Assembly (NCBI GenBank): GCA_025928265.1
Contig: JAICJV010000009.1
Location: forward strand, 1 to 64,000
Source: Thermoleophilaceae bacterium
GTDB taxonomy: Bacteria > Actinomycetota > Thermoleophilia > Solirubrobacterales > Thermoleophilaceae
Length of the DNA: 64,000 nucleotides
Direction of reading: 5' to 3'
Part shown: positions 55,512-64,000 of the stretch, piece after piece
Numbering within the stretch: position 1 is the stretch's first letter
Layout of the letters: every line of letters begins with the position of its first letter
Translations under genes and position numbers: made by a program
The notes under the pieces: generated by a model
The model's input: only the letters and a program-made list of their open reading frames with translations
What the model was told of the DNA's origin: nothing
Database searches by the model: none

Positions 55512-56747
55512 ATGGCCACCGACGAGACCCCGATCGAGGAAGTCCTTGTCAGCGAGCGCGAGCACTGGCAGGACGGTCCGCCCTTCGAGCTCTTCGCGCG
55601 CATGCGCCGCGAATGCCCGGTGCACTGGACGTCGAAGATCACCGAGCTGCCCGAAGAGGACGGCTTCTGGTCGGTGACCACCGCCGACGACGTGCACGAG
55701 GTGAGCCACGACTGGCGCACCTGGTCGTCGGAGCTGGGCGGCTTCACCGCCGTGAAGAACGGGATCCTGCCGCTCGAGCTGCAGCGGGCGATGTTCATCG
55801 GCATGGACCCGCCCAAGCACGACCGCCTCAAGGCGCTCTTCCAGCGCGGCTTCACGCCGAAGCGGATCGCCGAGCACGAGGACCGGATCCGCGCGATCAC
55901 GTGTGAGGTGCTCGACCGGCTCGAGGGCCATGAGCGCTGCGACCTCGTCACCGACGTCGCGCAACCCGTCGTCGCCCGCGTGATCGGCAGCTTCATGGGG
56001 ATCCCGCCGGAGGACGACAAGATGTGGGCGGACCTCATGAACGCGGCGCTGGGCGCGGCCGACCCGGATCTGAATCCCGCCGGCCTCGACGCCGTCATGA
56101 CGGAGATCGTCCCGCAGGTCTTCGCGAGCTGCCAGAAGCTGATCGACGAACGGCGCGAGAACCCGACCGACGACCTGACGAGCGTCCTCGTCCACGCCGA
56201 GATCGACGGCCAGATGCTCGAGGACCACGAGATCGTCATGGGCTTCTTCCTGCTCATGGCGGCGGGGAACGACTCGACCAAGGCGACGTACTGCAGCGGC
56301 ATGCGCGCCCTGCTGGAAGACGACGAGCAGCGCCGCCTCGTGCTCGACGATCCGTCACTGATCCCGGACGCGGTGGAGGAATCGCTGCGGATGTTCCCCG
56401 CGTTCGCCCACTTCGGCCGGACCGCGACGAAGGACACCGAGCTGCACGGGCAAGAGATCAAGGCGGGGGAGAAGGTGGTCATGTGGTACCCGTCCTCGAA
56501 TCGGGACGAGACGCGCTACGACGATCCCGACGTATTCGACCTGCGGCGCAAGGCCGAGCACCAGGCATTCGGCGCCGGCGGCAGGCACTTCTGCCTCGGC
56601 ACCGCGCTCGCGCGGCTGGAGCTGCGGATCCTGATCGAGGAGACGCTCACGCGCTACCCGCAGATGCGGATCGCGGACGAGCCGCGCTACGTCGAGTCGG
56701 CCTTCGCCAACCAGCTGAAGACGCTGCCGGTCAAGCTGCGCCCGTAA
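55512..56747 (+). CDS. Cytochrome P450
   Basis: A 411-aa soluble haem monooxygenase. I-helix LLMAAGNDSTKATYCSGM (oxygen-activating Asp-Ser in place of Asp/Glu-Thr), K-helix EESLR, and haem loop FGAGGRHFCLGTALARLELR with the Cys ligand. GMDPPKHDRLKALFQRGF is the usual C-helix region. ATG 55512 is preferred to GTG 55503. No ferredoxin gene is adjacent. The regulator downstream may control or respond to its substrate. Confidence 0.95.
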   Translation: MATDETPIEEVLVSEREHWQDGPPFELFARMRRECPVHWTSKITELPEEDGFWSVTTADDVHEVSHDWRTWSSELGGFTAVKNGILPLELQRAMFIGMDPPKHDRLKALFQRGFTPKRIAEHEDRIRAITCEVLDRLEGHERCDLVTDVAQPVVARVIGSFMGIPPEDDKMWADLMNAALGAADPDLNPAGLDAVMTEIVPQVFASCQKLIDERRENPTDDLTSVLVHAEIDGQMLEDHEIVMGFFLLMAAGNDSTKATYCSGMRALLEDDEQRRLVLDDPSLIPDAVEESLRMFPAFAHFGRTATKDTELHGQEIKAGEKVVMWYPSSNRDETRYDDPDVFDLRRKAEHQAFGAGGRHFCLGTALARLELRILIEETLTRYPQMRIADEPRYVESAFANQLKTLPVKLRP

Positions 56748-56764
56748 CTCGTCGACATACAGTT

Positions 56765-56780
56765 GTACGTGATAGCGTAC
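56765..56780. promoter_or_regulatory. Candidate operator of the XRE-cupin regulator
   Basis: GTACG-TGATAG-CGTAC is a 5-bp inverted repeat with a 6-bp spacer, 15 bp before the regulator's ATG. TCGACA about 8 bp upstream could be a -35, placing the repeat over the core promoter as expected for autorepression. Confidence 0.4.
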
Positions 56781-56794
56781 GCCCGTATCGAGCG

Positions 56795-57382
56795 ATGAGC
56801 ACTGCGGTAGCCGACCCGATCTCCGTAGGTCCCCGCGTCCGCGCGCTGCGCGAGGCGATGGGCCTGTCCCTGCGCGACCTGGCGCAGCGGACCGGCGTGT
56901 CCGCACCGATGCTCTCGCAGGTCGAGCGCGGCGAGACGAGCCCCACGCTGGCGGTCGCCACGCGCATCGCGGGCGGCCTCGAGCTCACCCTGTCGCAGCT
57001 GCTGCGCCTCGACGAGGCCGACGGCGTCACCGTCGTGCGCCACGACGAGCGCCGCGCCGGCGGTGCCCGCGCGGCGGGCCACACATACGAGATCCTCACC
57101 CCGCCGCTGCCCGGCCAGCGGGCCGAGCTCTCCGAGCATGTGCTCGCCGCCGGCGCCAGCACGGGTGGGCCCGGCGATCCGCCCATGCACGAGCCCGGCA
57201 GCCGCGAGACCGCCGTGGTCACACACGGCAGCGTCCGACTGGTCGTGGGCGAGGCGGACTACGACCTGCGGGCGGGCGACACCGTCACCTTCGACGCCGA
57301 CCTGCCGCACCACTTCGAGAACCCCGAGACCGCCGAGGCGCGCTTCTTGAGCGTCGTCTCCGCCGGCCTGAGAAGGAGCTAG
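56795..57382 (+). CDS. XRE-family regulator with C-terminal cupin domain
   Basis: 195 aa. Residues 12-67 are an HTH ([41 protein letters not shown]). Residues about 115-190 are a cupin barrel ([43 protein letters not shown]) that would bind a small effector. Such proteins often repress amine or amino-acid catabolism. It is followed 5 bp later by leuC, whose ribosome site lies inside this gene's end. Confidence 0.92.
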   Translation: MSTAVADPISVGPRVRALREAMGLSLRDLAQRTGVSAPMLSQVERGETSPTLAVATRIAGGLELTLSQLLRLDEADGVTVVRHDERRAGGARAAGHTYEILTPPLPGQRAELSEHVLAAGASTGGPGDPPMHEPGSRETAVVTHGSVRLVVGEADYDLRAGDTVTFDADLPHHFENPETAEARFLSVVSAGLRRS

Positions 57383-57387
57383 TACCG

Positions 57388-58752
57388 ATGCCCGAGACGC
57401 TGTTCGACAAGATCTGGAACGCGCACGAGGTGGCGCCCGGCCTGATCTACATCGACCTGCACATGGTCCACGAGGTCACCTCGCCGCAGGCGTTCGACGG
57501 CCTCCGCCTGGCGGGCCGCAAGGTCCGGCGACCCGACCGCACGCTCGCCACCGCCGACCACAACGTGCCCACCGACGGCGCCACGACGCTGCAGCAGATT
57601 CGCGACCAGCTCTCGCGCGTTCAGGTCGAGACGCTGGAGCGCAACTGCGCCGAGTTCGGCGTCCCGCTCTACTCGATCGGCTCCGAGCACCAGGGGATCG
57701 TCCACGTGATCGGGCCCGAGCTCGGCGTGACGCAGCCCGGGATGACCGTCGTCTGCGGCGACTCGCACACCGCCACACACGGCGCCTTCGGCGCGCTCGC
57801 CTTCGGCATCGGGACGAGCGAGGTCGAGCACGTGCTGGCCACGCAGACGCTGCCGCAGGGCAAGCCCAAGTCGATGCGCATCCTCTACACCGGCGAGCTC
57901 GGCTTCGGAGTGACCGCGAAGGACCTGATCCTCGAGACGATCGGCGAGATCGGCGTGGCCGGAGGGGTCGGCTACGCGATCGAGTTCGCCGGCGACACCA
58001 TCGAGCGGCTCTCGATGGAGGGCCGGATGACCATCTGCAACATGACGATCGAGGGCGGCGGCCGCGCCGGGATGGTGGCTCCCGACGACACCACGTTCGA
58101 GTGGGTCGAGGGCAAGCCCGCGGCGCCCGAGGACTTCGACCGAGCGGTCGAGGAGTGGCGGGGGTTGCGGACAGAGGAAGGCGCGCAGTTCGATCGCGAG
58201 GTGGAGATCGACGCCACGAAGATCGCTCCGCAGGTCACGTGGGGGACGACGCCGGAGATGGTGGCGCCGGTCACCGCCAGCGTTCCGGAGCCCGCGAGCG
58301 AGGGCCACGAGCGCGCGCTCGTCTACATGGGCCTCGAGGCGGGCACGCCGATCCAGGACATCAGGCTCGACCGCGTGTTCATCGGCTCGTGCACCAACTC
58401 GCGGATCGGCGACCTGCGCGCGGCCGCGAGCGTCATCGACGGCCGCAAGGTCGCCTCGAGCGTGAACGCGATGGTCGTGCCGGGATCGCAGCAGGTGAAG
58501 GCGCAGGCCGAGGCCGAGGGACTCGATGAGGTCTTCCGCGAGGCCGGCTTCGACTGGCGCTCCGCGGGCTGCTCGATGTGCCTCGGCATGAACCCCGACA
58601 CGCTGTCGCCGGGCGAGCGCTGTGCGTCCACCTCGAATCGCAACTTCGAGGGACGCCAGGGCCGCGGCGGCCGCACCCACCTCGTCAGCCCGCAGATGGC
58701 GGCCGCCGCCGCCATCGAGGGCCGCTTCGTCGACATCCGGGAGTGGAACTAG
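57388..58752 (+). CDS. leuC: 3-Isopropylmalate dehydratase large subunit
   Basis: 454 aa; the aconitase-family subunit carrying the [4Fe-4S] cluster that isomerises 2- to 3-isopropylmalate. [30 protein letters not shown], the cluster Cys in [15 protein letters not shown] and [13 protein letters not shown], and [23 protein letters not shown] lies nine bases before the ATG. leuD follows after 163 bp. Confidence 0.96.
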   Translation: MPETLFDKIWNAHEVAPGLIYIDLHMVHEVTSPQAFDGLRLAGRKVRRPDRTLATADHNVPTDGATTLQQIRDQLSRVQVETLERNCAEFGVPLYSIGSEHQGIVHVIGPELGVTQPGMTVVCGDSHTATHGAFGALAFGIGTSEVEHVLATQTLPQGKPKSMRILYTGELGFGVTAKDLILETIGEIGVAGGVGYAIEFAGDTIERLSMEGRMTICNMTIEGGGRAGMVAPDDTTFEWVEGKPAAPEDFDRAVEEWRGLRTEEGAQFDREVEIDATKIAPQVTWGTTPEMVAPVTASVPEPASEGHERALVYMGLEAGTPIQDIRLDRVFIGSCTNSRIGDLRAAASVIDGRKVASSVNAMVVPGSQQVKAQAEAEGLDEVFREAGFDWRSAGCSMCLGMNPDTLSPGERCASTSNRNFEGRQGRGGRTHLVSPQMAAAAAIEGRFVDIREWN

Positions 58753-58915
58753 TGGCCCCGTCCGCGCGTACGGCCGCACTCAGGCGGCTGCAAACCGGCG
58801 CCTCGCTGCGTCCTCGGAGCTCGACGATGCTGGAGCATCGCCTTCGCCCCTGCGTCCTTGCCAGGCTTGGTTTTCGCTCGCCTGCGCACGACCGTACCCA
58901 CGAACGGAGCCACTG
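58753..58915. other. leuC-leuD spacer with a perfect hairpin element
   Basis: This 163-bp gap in an otherwise tight operon carries CGATGCTGGAGCATCG (58825-58840), a perfect 7-bp inverted repeat with a 2-base centre. It is flanked by less symmetric GC-rich sequence. No gene is convincing in it. It may be an mRNA stability or processing site or a dispersed palindromic repeat. Confidence 0.55.
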
Positions 58916-59479
58916 ATGCAGAAGATCACCAAGATTCGCGGGCCGATCAGCGTCCTGCGCCGCAGCGACGTCGACACCGACCAGATCATCCCCAAGCAGT
59001 TCCTCAAGCGGGTCGAGCGGACGGGCTTCGGCGAGTTCCTCTTCTACGACTGGGCCAAGGAGCCCGGCTGGGACCTCGACCCGAATCCGATCCTCGTCAC
59101 CGGCCGCAACTTCGGCTGCGGGTCGAGCCGCGAGCATGCGCCCTGGGCGCTCGAGGACTTCGGCTTCAAGGCCCTCATCGCGCCGTCGTTCGCCGACATC
59201 TTCTACTCCAACTGCACCAAGGTCGGGCTGCTGCCGGTCTATCTGCCGGAGGAGGACGTCGCCGACATCATGGACAACGCGACCGACGTGGAGATCGACC
59301 TCGACGCGCAGCTGGTGCGCTGGAACGATCGCGAGGCGGCGTTCGAGATCGACCCCGAGATCAAGCGGCGGATGCTGAACGGCCTCGACGACATCGGCGT
59401 GACGCTCTCCCACGAGGAGGACATCGCCGCGTACGAGCGTGAGCGCGAGCGGCCGGGACCGGTCACGACTGCGCTGTGA
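58916..59479 (+). CDS. leuD: 3-Isopropylmalate dehydratase small subunit
   Basis: 187 aa; the swivelling subunit of isopropylmalate isomerase. DVDTDQIIPKQFLKRVERTGFG and VTGRNFGCGSSREHAPWALEDFG are diagnostic. GGAG sits seven bases upstream of ATG 58916; the track's 58622 start reads through the leuC end in another frame. The stop overlaps the methyltransferase GTG (GTGA). Confidence 0.96.
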   Translation: MQKITKIRGPISVLRRSDVDTDQIIPKQFLKRVERTGFGEFLFYDWAKEPGWDLDPNPILVTGRNFGCGSSREHAPWALEDFGFKALIAPSFADIFYSNCTKVGLLPVYLPEEDVADIMDNATDVEIDLDAQLVRWNDREAAFEIDPEIKRRMLNGLDDIGVTLSHEEDIAAYERERERPGPVTTAL

Positions 59480-60228
59480 ACGTCGACTGGGAAGCCTCCA
59501 CCTACGACCGCGTGTCGCATATCCAGGCGGAGTGGGCGCGCGCCGTCCTCGACCGTCTGCCGCTGAACGGCGACGAGACAGTGCTCGACGCGGGCTGCGG
59601 CAGCGGCCGTGTCACCGCGATGCTGCTCGAGCGGCTGCCGCACGGGCACGTGGTGGCTGTGGACGCCGCGCCGTCGATGGTCGAGCACGCCCGCAAGGCG
59701 CTCGGCGATCGTGCCACCGTGATCCTCTCGGACCTCACCGAGCTCGAGCTCGACGAGCCGGTCGACGCCGCTTTCTCGAACGCGGTCTTCCACTGGATCA
59801 TGGACCACGAGCGCCTGTTCCAGCGGCTCCACGCCGCGCTGAAGCCGGGTGGGCGCCTGATCGCGCAGTACGGCGGCCAGGGCAACGTCGAGAACTTCCA
59901 CGACGCGGCCCGGCTCGTCGGCGCCGAGCCGCCGTTTGCGGAATACCTCGGCGAGTGGCATGGCGCCTGGAACTTCACGAGCGCGGATTACGCGCGCGAG
60001 AAGCTCGAGGCGGCGGGGTTCACCGACGTCGAGACCTGGCTCGAGCCCGCGCCGATGATTCCGGAGGAGCCGCGCGAGTTCATCCGGGTCGTCTGCCTGC
60101 GCCAGTACCTCGAGTCGCTGCCGGACGACCTCAAGGACCGGTACGTTGACGCGGTTGCTGACCGGCTCGGAAACCCGCTCGAGCTCGACTACGTACGCCT
60201 CAACGTCGACGCCCGCCGCCCGGCGTAG
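59476..60228 (+). CDS. SAM-dependent methyltransferase, trans-aconitate 2-methyltransferase-like
   Basis: 250 aa. SAM site TVLDAGCGSGRVTAMLLERL and VDAAPSMVEHARKAL, then FSNAVFHWIMDHERLFQRLHAALKPGGRL, the pattern of Tam proteins (SNAxxHW). The C-terminal part (EPREFIRVVCLRQYLESLPD) also resembles Tam. It is coupled to leuD through GTGA inside the leu operon, so an isopropylmalate-type acid is a possible substrate. Confidence 0.85.
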   Translation: MNVDWEASTYDRVSHIQAEWARAVLDRLPLNGDETVLDAGCGSGRVTAMLLERLPHGHVVAVDAAPSMVEHARKALGDRATVILSDLTELELDEPVDAAFSNAVFHWIMDHERLFQRLHAALKPGGRLIAQYGGQGNVENFHDAARLVGAEPPFAEYLGEWHGAWNFTSADYAREKLEAAGFTDVETWLEPAPMIPEEPREFIRVVCLRQYLESLPDDLKDRYVDAVADRLGNPLELDYVRLNVDARRPA

Positions 60229-61609
60229 GCGCGAGCTCGCCGCGCTCGCGGCGCTCACCGCCTTCGCGCTGGCGCTGCGGCTGTGGCACATCGGCAGCCA
60301 GAGCTACTGGTACGACGAGTCGTACACAGTCGATCTCGTCGGCCGCGGGCTGGGGGACATGCTCTCCACGATTCCGCGGACGGAGTCCACGCCGCCGCTC
60401 TACTACCTGCTCGCGTGGGTCTGGGCCAAGCTGTTCGGCACGAGCGAGGCGGCGCTGCGGTCGCTCTCGGCGGTGATCGGGACGGCCGCGGTGCCGGTCG
60501 CGTGGGGCGCGGCACGCGCGTTCTTTGCAAGGCGCAGCGTCGCGTGGGCCGCGGCTGCGCTCGTGGCCGTGAACCCGTGGTTCGTGTGGTACTCGCAGGA
60601 GGCGCGGTCGTACTCGCTGCTGGTGCTCACGACGGCGCTGTCGCTGCTCTTCCTTGCGCAGCGACGGATCGTGGCGTGGGCCGTCGCGGCGATTCTCGTG
60701 CTGCTCACGCACTACTTCGGCGGCTTCATCGTGGTGGGGGAGGCCGCCTGGCTCATCTGGGGGGAGCGGACGCGCGTGGCGGCGATCGCCGCGGGCGCGG
60801 TGGGGCTCGCCGGGGCGGCCCTCATACCGCTGGCGCTCCACCAGCGCGCGTCGCAGACCACGACGTTCATCGCGCAGCTCGACCTGACCCGCCGCGTCGA
60901 GGACCTGCCGAAGAAGCTCGTGACCGGCGAGCTCGGCACGTTCACGCCGCTGATCGGCCCGCTGGCGGGCGCCGTGGCCGTGGCCGGGATCGGATACGCG
61001 CTGCTGAAGGCCCGCCGCACCACGCTCGGGCTGCTCTGGCTGGTCGCGTTCGGGGCCGGGGTGCCGCTGCTGTTCGCACTGCTGGGCGCCGACTACCTGC
61101 TGCCGCGCAACGTGATCGCCGTCTACGTGCCGCTCGTGCTCGCGGTGGCGGCCGGCCTCGGCCTGGCAGGCCGGCTCGGCCTCGTGGGTGTGGCCGTGAT
61201 CTGCACCGTGGCGCTCGTGGTCGACGTGCAGGTGACGAGCGACGCGCGCCTCCAGCGCACCGACTGGCGCGACGCCGCGAAGCAGCTGGGTGCGGGGACG
61301 AAGGCCATCGTGGTGACACCCGCATGGGACGAAAAACCGCTGCGGCTCTACGCGAAGGACCTCGGGCTCCTTCCCGCCACGCCCATGCCCGTGACCGAGG
61401 TGGTCTCGATTGCCGAGGGCCAGCCGCCGCGCTTCCCGGACCCGCCGCCACCGCCCGGCTTCCGGGTGGCGGAGAAGCGCCTGACCGCGAGCTACGAGCT
61501 GATCCGCTATGTCTCAGACAGCCCGCAACCGGTCTCGGGGGCGACGCTCACCGCCAGCAAGATCGGCCCCAAGCCTCCCTTCTTCCTCCTCCGAAAGGAC
61601 AGCCCGTGA
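60146..61609 (+). CDS. GT39/ArnT-like membrane glycosyltransferase
   Basis: 487 aa with about ten hydrophobic segments. The first extracytoplasmic loop [20 protein letters not shown] holds the acidic pair of GT-C enzymes; [17 protein letters not shown] and [19 protein letters not shown] are other family traits. It would transfer a sugar from a polyprenyl-phosphate carrier. TTG 60146 (or TTG 60155) is the only reasonable start and overlaps the methyltransferase by 83 bp. Oddly placed between leuD and leuB. Confidence 0.83.
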   Translation: MTRLLTGSETRSSSTTYASTSTPAARRRRELAALAALTAFALALRLWHIGSQSYWYDESYTVDLVGRGLGDMLSTIPRTESTPPLYYLLAWVWAKLFGTSEAALRSLSAVIGTAAVPVAWGAARAFFARRSVAWAAAALVAVNPWFVWYSQEARSYSLLVLTTALSLLFLAQRRIVAWAVAAILVLLTHYFGGFIVVGEAAWLIWGERTRVAAIAAGAVGLAGAALIPLALHQRASQTTTFIAQLDLTRRVEDLPKKLVTGELGTFTPLIGPLAGAVAVAGIGYALLKARRTTLGLLWLVAFGAGVPLLFALLGADYLLPRNVIAVYVPLVLAVAAGLGLAGRLGLVGVAVICTVALVVDVQVTSDARLQRTDWRDAAKQLGAGTKAIVVTPAWDEKPLRLYAKDLGLLPATPMPVTEVVSIAEGQPPRFPDPPPPPGFRVAEKRLTASYELIRYVSDSPQPVSGATLTASKIGPKPPFFLLRKDSP

Positions 61610-62628
61610 CGCGAATCATCGCCCTGCCCGGCGACGGCATCGGACCCGAGATCATGGCGTCGGCTCGCCGTCTCCTCGACCAGATCGGCGGCTTCGAGAT
61701 CGACGAGCGCCTGGTGGGCGGCGCGTCGATCGACGACAGCGGGTCACCCCTGACGGACGAGGTGCTGGAGGCCTGCCGCGACGCCGACGCCGTGCTGCTG
61801 GCCGCGGTCGGCGGGCCGAAGTGGGACACCACCGATCCGAACGCGCCGCGCCCGGAGCAGGGCCTCCTCGGCCTGCGCAAGGGCCTCGGCCTCTACGCCA
61901 ACCTGCGCCCGGTGCGCCCGTCGCCGGCGCTGCTCGACGCCAGCCCGCTCAAGCGCGACCGCATCGAGGGCACCGACCTGCTCGTGGTGCGCGAACTCAC
62001 GGGCGGCGTCTACTTCGGCGACCGCGGCCGCCGCGACGACTCGGCCTACGACACCACCGTGTACTCCACGGAGGAGATCGAGCGGATCGCCGAGGTCGGC
62101 TTCCGCTTCGCCCGCGAGCGCGTGACGAGCGTCGACAAGGCCAACATCCTCGAGACGAGCCGGCTCTGGCGTGAGGTGGTGGAGGGGGTGGCGAAGAAGC
62201 ATCCCGACAAGCAGCTCGACCACCTGCTCGTGGACAACGCGGCGATGCAGCTCGTATCGCGGCCCGCGAGCTTCGACGTGATCCTCACCGAGAACATGTT
62301 CGGCGACATCCTCAGCGACGAGGCGGCGATGCTCACCGGATCGATCGGCATGCTGCCGAGCGCGAGCGTGGGCGAGCCGGGTACGCCGGGCCTCTTCGAG
62401 CCGGTCCACGGATCGGCCCCGGATATCGCCGGCAGCGGAAAGGCCAACCCGCTGGCCATGTTCGGCTCGGTGGCGATGATGCTGCGCTACGGACTGGGTC
62501 GCCAGGACGAGGCGGCCGCCGTAGAATCGGCTGTGGATCGGGCGCTTGCAGACGGGCTTCGCACGGCGGACCTGGGCGGCGACGCGAACCTGGAGGACGC
62601 CACGAACGCCGTCCTCTCCAACCTCTGA
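61606..62628 (+). CDS. leuB: 3-Isopropylmalate dehydrogenase
   Basis: 340 aa; oxidises and decarboxylates 3-isopropylmalate with [62 protein letters not shown] (metal Asp) and [24 protein letters not shown] start in GTGA overlap with the glycosyltransferase. ilvE follows after 18 bp. Confidence 0.97.
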   Translation: MTRIIALPGDGIGPEIMASARRLLDQIGGFEIDERLVGGASIDDSGSPLTDEVLEACRDADAVLLAAVGGPKWDTTDPNAPRPEQGLLGLRKGLGLYANLRPVRPSPALLDASPLKRDRIEGTDLLVVRELTGGVYFGDRGRRDDSAYDTTVYSTEEIERIAEVGFRFARERVTSVDKANILETSRLWREVVEGVAKKHPDKQLDHLLVDNAAMQLVSRPASFDVILTENMFGDILSDEAAMLTGSIGMLPSASVGEPGTPGLFEPVHGSAPDIAGSGKANPLAMFGSVAMMLRYGLGRQDEAAAVESAVDRALADGLRTADLGGDANLEDATNAVLSNL

Positions 62629-62646
62629 CCCCACAAGGAGTACGCA

Positions 62647-63573
62647 TTGAGCACCGCGGACCTCATCTGGATGAACGGCGAGTTCGTCGCATGGGATGAC
62701 GCGAAGGTGCACGTACTCACGCACGGCCTGCACTACGGCACCGGCGTCTTCGAGGGCATCCGCGCCTACGAGACCGCCGAGGGGCCGGCGATCTTCCGCC
62801 ACCAGGACCACCTGGACCGGCTCGAGGCGAGCGCGAAGCTCTACTACATGGACCTCCCGTGCTCGAAGGACGAGCTGCGCGAGGCCACACACGAGCTGAT
62901 CGGCCGCAACGGCTTCAAGTCGTGCTACATCCGGCCGCTCGTCTACCGCGGGCACGGCCCGATGGGGCTGAACCCGCTCGACAATCCGGTCGAGGTGATG
63001 GTCGCCTGCTGGGAGTGGGGCGCCTACCTCGGCGAGGAGGGCAAGGTCAACGGCATCCGCGCGCGGACGTCGTCGTGGCGGCGGATCTCGCCGGAGTCGC
63101 TGGTCCCGCACTCGAAGGCGTCCGGCCAGTACCTCAACAGCGTGCTCGCCAAGATCGAGGCGGTGAAGTCGGGTTACGAGGAGGCGATCCTGCTCGACGA
63201 CCACGGCCATGTCTGCGAGGGCACCGGCGAGAACGTCTTCGTGGCGAAGGACGGCGTGATCTACACCCCACCGCAGACCGCGTCGATCCTGGACGGCATC
63301 AGCCGCAAGTCGATCATCCAGATCGCGACCGACCTGGGGATCAAGGTTGTGGAGCGCGACATCGCGCGCGCCGAGCTCGCGCTGGCCGACGAGGTCTTCC
63401 TCACCGGCACCGCCGCCGAGCTCACCCCGATGCGGTCGATCGACGACATCGAGATCGGCCCTCCCGGCGAGATCACGCGCCAGATCCAGGCGATCTTCGA
63501 TGACGCGCTGTGCGGCCGCGCGGAGCAGTACCGCGAGTGGCTCGACGTCGTGCGCGTACCCTCGACTGCGTGA
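62647..63573 (+). CDS. ilvE: Branched-chain amino-acid aminotransferase
   Basis: A 308-aa fold-type IV PLP enzyme that makes Val, Leu and Ile from their keto acids. [46 protein letters not shown] (the likely PLP Lys), [13 protein letters not shown] and [19 protein letters not shown] start backed by AAGGAG six bases upstream. The stop overlaps cimA (GTGA). Confidence 0.96.
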   Translation: MSTADLIWMNGEFVAWDDAKVHVLTHGLHYGTGVFEGIRAYETAEGPAIFRHQDHLDRLEASAKLYYMDLPCSKDELREATHELIGRNGFKSCYIRPLVYRGHGPMGLNPLDNPVEVMVACWEWGAYLGEEGKVNGIRARTSSWRRISPESLVPHSKASGQYLNSVLAKIEAVKSGYEEAILLDDHGHVCEGTGENVFVAKDGVIYTPPQTASILDGISRKSIIQIATDLGIKVVERDIARAELALADEVFLTGTAAELTPMRSIDDIEIGPPGEITRQIQAIFDDALCGRAEQYREWLDVVRVPSTA

Positions 63574-64000
63574 CGCAGCCACAGCAGGTCCAGATCTACG
63601 ACACCACGCTCCGCGATGGGATGCAGGGCGAGGGCATGTCGCTCTCCGCGGAGGAGAAGCTGCGCGTGGCCCACGCGCTCGACTCACTCGGCGTCCAGCT
63701 GATCGAGGCGGGCTTCCCGGCATCGAACCCGAAGGAGGAGGCGGTTTTCGACCTCCTCGCGCGTGAGTCGTTCGAATGCGCCGAGATCGCCGCGTTCGGC
63801 ATGACGCGCCGGCGCGGGATCACCGCCGAAGAGGATCCCGCGCTGCGTCTCCTGGCCGAGTCGTTCGCTCCCGTCTGCACGCTCGTGGGCAAGACGTGGC
63901 GGCTGCACCTCGACAAGGTCACGAAGGTCGACCCCGACGAGAACCTCGCGATGATCGGCGACTCGATCGCGTTCCTCCGCCGCCAGGGGAAGCGCGTGGT
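63570..64000 (+). CDS. cimA: Citramalate synthase (partial, runs off the window)
   Basis: The first 143 codons are present. [50 protein letters not shown] fits citramalate synthases better than LeuA, as does [24 protein letters not shown]. The enzyme joins pyruvate and acetyl-CoA, giving a threonine-independent route to 2-oxobutyrate and isoleucine. A 2-isopropylmalate/homocitrate-type relative cannot be fully excluded without the rest. GTGA overlap with ilvE. Confidence 0.85.
   Translation, partial: MTQPQQVQIYDTTLRDGMQGEGMSLSAEEKLRVAHALDSLGVQLIEAGFPASNPKEEAVFDLLARESFECAEIAAFGMTRRRGITAEEDPALRLLAESFAPVCTLVGKTWRLHLDKVTKVDPDENLAMIGDSIAFLRRQGKRV

Noticed and set aside
61744-63723. 659-aa minus-strand ORF opposite leuB and ilvE
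   Set aside because: Shadow of two unambiguous enzymes in an operon.

Overview
The window is a high-G+C, gene-dense bacterial chromosome segment. Many stop/start pairs overlap as ATGA, GTGA or TGATG, GTG starts are common, and several promoters place the -10 box only 6-9 nt before the start codon with no Shine-Dalgarno (leaderless style). With the menaquinone pathway, leucine attenuator and gene content, this suggests Actinomycetota, possibly class Thermoleophilia; the class is my inference from gene content, not a database match. No rRNA, tRNA, CRISPR array, prophage or IS element was recognised. The only clear selfish element is an intein inside a PcrA/UvrD helicase.

Layout. 1-2.3 kb: a 75-bp tandem repeat, then three minus-strand genes (queuosine salvage protein, coiled-coil protein, acidic protein). 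2.5-9.3 kb: intein-bearing pcrA, folD, three small membrane proteins, a lipoprotein phosphoesterase and a small unknown. 9.3-12.4 kb: gatCAB. 12.5-24.5 kb: a surface-glycan locus (two GT4 enzymes, Gfo/Idh oxidoreductase, alkaline-phosphatase-superfamily enzyme with an altered metal motif, flippase, FAD oxidoreductase, GT2, and a 1045-residue GT2::GT-C fusion). 24.5-28.3 kb: small unknowns, NDH-2 and an acetyltransferase. 28.3-31.9 kb: PaoABC-type molybdenum hydroxylase. 32-34.4 kb: ilvBN. 34.4-42.9 kb: menaquinone genes menF, D, H, C, A, B, E in mixed orientation. 43-44.7 kb: ilvC and a DUF4389-type membrane protein. 44.7-50.9 kb: aminotransferase-serA, acetyltransferase, hslR-like and assorted small genes. 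51-53.7 kb: leuA with a Leu-rich leader peptide, then a dehydrogenase. 53.7-57.4 kb: two related lipoproteins, azlCD, P450 and an XRE-cupin regulator. 57.4-64 kb: leuC, leuD, a trans-aconitate-methyltransferase-like gene, a GT39-like gene, leuB, ilvE and the start of cimA.

How it fits together. Branched-chain amino-acid metabolism is the dominant theme (ilvB, ilvN, ilvC, leuA, leuC, leuD, leuB, ilvE, cimA, with azlCD as a likely exporter), but it is broken into four blocks by other genes. Menaquinone synthesis sits between ilvN and ilvC, next to a type II NADH dehydrogenase that would use the quinone. The least explained parts are the glycan locus, the helicase intein lacking a LAGLIDADG motif, two genes whose only plausible start is an ATA overlapping the upstream TAG stop, the long-arm hairpins before ilvB and before the gene at 28.1 kb, and a methyltransferase translationally coupled to leuD.
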